NCBI GenBank assembly: GCA_003519375.1
Contig: DOWV01000381.1
Coordinates: 15,921 to 31,386, forward strand
Source: Bacteroidota bacterium
GTDB taxonomy: Bacteria; Bacteroidota; Ignavibacteria; UBA10030
Direction of reading: 5' to 3'
Length of the DNA: 15,466 bases
Shown here piece after piece: positions 12,450 to 15,466 of this stretch (position 1 is the stretch's first letter; every line of letters begins with the position of its first letter). The position numbers and the translations under genes are program-made. Below the pieces are notes generated by a model. It was given only the letters and a program-made list of their open reading frames with translations, ran no database searches and had not been told where the DNA came from.

Positions 12450-15400
12450 ATGAGGGTAAATCACTGTCTGATGAGAATGCATTGGTACATCCGAGTATTC
12501 TCCGCAATTGTATTGCTCTCACTTGTTGGATGTAAGAAAAACAACAATCCAATTTCAGGCCCTAACGACAATACTGTTATTGTCGCACCAGAGGTGAGGG
12601 TGCTTTCCCCCACGGCCACAGCAGCGCTGAAGCCTCTGGTTGGGAGCCAGGATACTTTAGTGTTCAACGGCACGCAAACCGATATTGCCGTGAATCAAAT
12701 CATCGCATCGAATCTTGGAGAAGGAATTCTCCGACGCGTAAAGTCTATCCAGACAACGGGAGGACAAACGATCGTTCTTACAACCCAAGCGTCTATAGTA
12801 GAGGCTTTGCCTACAGCTACATTCGCGGACTCAATACAAATTACACAAAGCACAGTGGAAGTGTCAGGACTTGGCAAGGGAATTCAATTTGACCGTACAG
12901 CAAAAGTGAACGAGCTAAAATTCACCTTCACAAAAGCCGTTCTATATGATAGAGATGGCAATGACAGGACGGCTGGCGACCAGTTGATTGCAACGGGATC
13001 GCTCACACTTGAGTTTAGACCGAAGCTTGAGTTCAAAACCAGTGGTGGGAAATTACAGAGGCTGTTGTTTAGCATCGAACCCACGGCAACCATTGAGCTG
13101 AGCTTTGAAGTACCTCTTGAATTCCCACATCTAGAAAAAGAATTTAGGATTGCCACCGTGAAAACATCCCCAGTGACCTTTTTTGTGGGGGCTGTTCCGG
13201 TAGTGATAACTAATGAGCTACCAATTATGCTTGGATTCGATGGTTCGGTGAAAGCTAGCTTGAAAACGGGTATTAAGAACAAGACAAGCTTCCTGCTTGG
13301 AGGTCTTTATGAAAATGGTAGCTGGTCAGGTTTGAGCCGATTCAACAATCAGTTCACATTTGATTCGCCACAACTGACTGGCGAAGTCAGTCTCCAGGTG
13401 TATGTTGCCCCAAAACTCCAAACAAAACTCTATGCAGTTGCCGGACCATCAGTAAAAATGAAAGGGTATGTCGAAGGGATAGGTATAGTGAATCTTGGTT
13501 TGTTGACCGGCCAAACCACAATGAATGCAGAACTCTATGGGGGATTTCAAGGCAGCGTGGGCATGCTGGTAGAGGTATTGGATTTCAAGCTCGCATCTTG
13601 GGAAAGTCCAACGCTATTTGATGCTCGGGTGAAGCTATACGAATGGTCGAGCACCCCCAACCTCAAGCCTGCAATTCCGTCGGCCCCAAATCCTGCCGAT
13701 AATGCGGCAGGGATTTCTTCTTCCGCTTCATTAGCCTGGAACTGTACAGATCCCGAAGGCGACCCCTTGTTGTATGATGTATATTTTGGGACGACAGCTT
13801 CCCCAGCGACGGTTGCCACGGGAAGGACGAGTACAACATTCAATCCTGGGGTATTGAGTTCATCTACTCGCTACTATTGGAAAATTCGCGCAAACGACAA
13901 TAATAAAAACTTTAGCGACAGCCCGGTTTGGAGTTTCACAACTGGCTCAGCACCTAATAATCCCCCTGCTGTTCCGTCGAATCCCTCTCCATCCAACGGG
14001 GCAACAAACCAAACAACGTCACCGATTCTCAGCTGGACATGCAGCGACCCTGATGGTGATCCCGTCACGTATGATGTATTCTTTGGAACGACCAATCCAC
14101 CGATGACGCAAGTAGCAACAGGGCAAAGTGCAACAACGGTCTCCCGTTCAGGACTTTCCAACAGCACGACCTACCACTGGAAGGTGAATGCGAAAGACAG
14201 CAAGGGGACGACAACGACAGGAACAGCCTGGAGTTTCACGACCGCAAGTGCAGCGCTACCTACTGTGACGACGACCTCGATAACACGCGTTTCAACCAAT
14301 TCTGCAACTGGTGGGGGCAACGTGACAACGCAAGGAAGCTCTTCTGTCACCTCTCGTGGCGTGTGTTGGAGTACTTCGCAAAATCCCACAACGGCAGACA
14401 GCAAAACGGCTGATGGATCGGGAACGGGGGCATTCACAAGTTCCATCACAGGGCTGTCTCCCGCAACGCCATACAACGTGAGAGCTTATGCAACGAACAG
14501 CGCCGGAACGAGCTATGGCAGTCAAGTGAGTTTTACGACTGCAGCAGCTGGAGCAGCACCTCAAGCGCCTGGTTTACTATCGCCATTAAACGGAACAACC
14601 GGCATAAGCTTGGCTCCGACCCTGAGTTGGAATGCATCGACAGGTGCAACGAGTTATACACTACAGGTTTCCACCGGCAGCTCATTTACCAGCTATGCCT
14701 ATAACCAACCTGTCTCGGGAACGAGTCAGCAAGTCACTGGCCTGAGTAATTCGACGCCATACTTCTGGCGGGTATATGCCTCGAATACCTACGGAACGTC
14801 GGGTCCTTCTGCGACATGGAATTTCACAACCAGCTCCGGCGGGTCTGTTGTTGTGCCAGGTATGGTTGCCGTTGCAGGCGGCATATTTACAGCTGGATCT
14901 ACTCCGGTATCAATCAGTAGCTTTAGGATTGACAAGTATGAAGTCACATATGAGCTCTGGACGGACATAAGAAGCTGGGGAATGACTCATGGCTACACCG
15001 ATCTCCCGGCAGGAAGAAATGGATACAATCCGGTCGGGACGAACAACCCGGTTACAGAAGTGAGCTGGTATGCTATTGTGAAATGGTGCAACGCCCGCTC
15101 GGAAAAAGACGGCTTGACACCGGTCTACTATACGGATGGCACACAAAACGCCGTCTATCGCACCGGAGAGACGGCTATCAACAGCGATGCGGTAAAATGG
15201 AACGCCAACGGATACCGCCTACCTACTGAAGCAGAGTGGGAATTTGCTGCCCGGGGAGGGACCCAAACCCACAGCTATACTTACAGCGGAAGCAACACTG
15301 TGGGAGATGTAGCATGGCATATTTCTAACTCGGGAAACTCTACGCACACGGTGGGGCAGAAAACGGCGAATGAGCTTGGCCTGTATGATATGAGCGGTAA

Positions 15401-15466
15401 TGTATGGGAGTGGTGCTGGGATTGGTATGGGTCCGCGTATCCGTCCGGAGGAACGGCTGATCCAAA
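12450..15466 (+). CDS. Fn3-repeat lipoprotein with C-terminal FGE-sulfatase domain (partial)
   Basis: The frame stays open for 1005 codons to the window edge, so the C-terminus is missing. AAGGAG stands four bases before the ATG. A type II signal peptide ends in the lipobox LVGC with C28 as the lipidated residue, followed by Lys, which argues for export to the cell envelope. Residues about 30-400 are beta-rich and unrecognised. Four Fn3-like domains follow at about 407-498, 502-598, 604-697 and 702-794, each closing in an FTT motif; the first two are close duplicates built around DPxGDP and YDVxFGTT. From about 803 (PGMVAVAGGIF) begins a formylglycine-generating-enzyme/SUMF1-type domain with GYRLPTEAEWEFAARGG (921-937) and MSGNVWEWCWDWYG (981-994). 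The region that would hold the copper-binding cysteines of true FGEs is cut off, so catalytic activity cannot be judged; many such surface proteins use this fold only for binding. Confidence 0.9.
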   Translation, partial: MRVNHCLMRMHWYIRVFSAIVLLSLVGCKKNNNPISGPNDNTVIVAPEVRVLSPTATAALKPLVGSQDTLVFNGTQTDIAVNQIIASNLGEGILRRVKSIQTTGGQTIVLTTQASIVEALPTATFADSIQITQSTVEVSGLGKGIQFDRTAKVNELKFTFTKAVLYDRDGNDRTAGDQLIATGSLTLEFRPKLEFKTSGGKLQRLLFSIEPTATIELSFEVPLEFPHLEKEFRIATVKTSPVTFFVGAVPVVITNELPIMLGFDGSVKASLKTGIKNKTSFLLGGLYENGSWSGLSRFNNQFTFDSPQLTGEVSLQVYVAPKLQTKLYAVAGPSVKMKGYVEGIGIVNLGLLTGQTTMNAELYGGFQGSVGMLVEVLDFKLASWESPTLFDARVKLYEWSSTPNLKPAIPSAPNPADNAAGISSSASLAWNCTDPEGDPLLYDVYFGTTASPATVATGRTSTTFNPGVLSSSTRYYWKIRANDNNKNFSDSPVWSFTTGSAPNNPPAVPSNPSPSNGATNQTTSPILSWTCSDPDGDPVTYDVFFGTTNPPMTQVATGQSATTVSRSGLSNSTTYHWKVNAKDSKGTTTTGTAWSFTTASAALPTVTTTSITRVSTNSATGGGNVTTQGSSSVTSRGVCWSTSQNPTTADSKTADGSGTGAFTSSITGLSPATPYNVRAYATNSAGTSYGSQVSFTTAAAGAAPQAPGLLSPLNGTTGISLAPTLSWNASTGATSYTLQVSTGSSFTSYAYNQPVSGTSQQVTGLSNSTPYFWRVYASNTYGTSGPSATWNFTTSSGGSVVVPGMVAVAGGIFTAGSTPVSISSFRIDKYEVTYELWTDIRSWGMTHGYTDLPAGRNGYNPVGTNNPVTEVSWYAIVKWCNARSEKDGLTPVYYTDGTQNAVYRTGETAINSDAVKWNANGYRLPTEAEWEFAARGGTQTHSYTYSGSNTVGDVAWHISNSGNSTHTVGQKTANELGLYDMSGNVWEWCWDWYGSAYPSGGTADP

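Overview
The window is a chromosomal segment, probably from an uncultured member of the Bacteroidota/Ignavibacteria-like (FCB) branch. That placement is an inference. It rests on the Fn3-rich lipoprotein with an FGE-sulfatase domain, a free-standing four-helix-bundle (23S rRNA IVP family) gene, the Nfn-type flavoprotein pair and the style of the small interspersed palindromes. No rRNA or other strong taxonomic marker is present.

Bases 1-8700 hold two minus-strand operons. The right-hand one runs argF (ornithine carbamoyltransferase) - arcC (carbamate kinase) - a PyrB-like carbamoyltransferase - a P-loop protein of the cyclic 2,3-diphosphoglycerate synthetase/COG2403 type - a methionine gamma-lyase-like PLP enzyme. 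It has a -10 box before argF and a terminator after the last gene. Three of its four junctions are 4-bp ATGA overlaps or a 6-bp gap. The PyrB-like protein keeps the carbamoyl-phosphate site but appears to have lost two residues that ATCases use (Lys84 to Glu, Gln231 to Asp), so this carbamoyl-phosphate cluster may act on something other than aspartate. The left-hand operon encodes a single-cluster ferredoxin followed by NfnA and NfnB, an electron-bifurcating ferredoxin:NAD(P)H oxidoreductase, and ends at a strong bidirectional terminator.

Bases 8700-10006 are gene-poor and rich in repeats. They hold tRNA-His and tRNA-Glu, and between them a four-helix-bundle protein gene. This gene is framed by arrays of five 8-bp AATTG units that face each other. 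A duplicated 3' piece of tRNA-His and two tandem hairpin units whose stems covary lie on its left. I regard this stretch (about 9145-9926) as the best candidate for an undescribed element.

Bases 10007-11420 are the start of a likely integrated element. A tyrosine recombinase lies just behind the tRNA-Glu 3' end. Its Shine-Dalgarno is buried in a perfect hairpin, GTCAC repeats precede it, and a mirror-symmetric pair of 3 x 9-bp iteron arrays follows it. No second attachment site is visible, so the far end lies outside the window or has been lost.

Bases 11422-12240 carry two small overlapping minus-strand ORFs of unknown function. From 12450 to the right edge runs an incomplete, at least 1005-residue lipoprotein with four Fn3-like domains and a C-terminal formylglycine-generating-enzyme-type domain.
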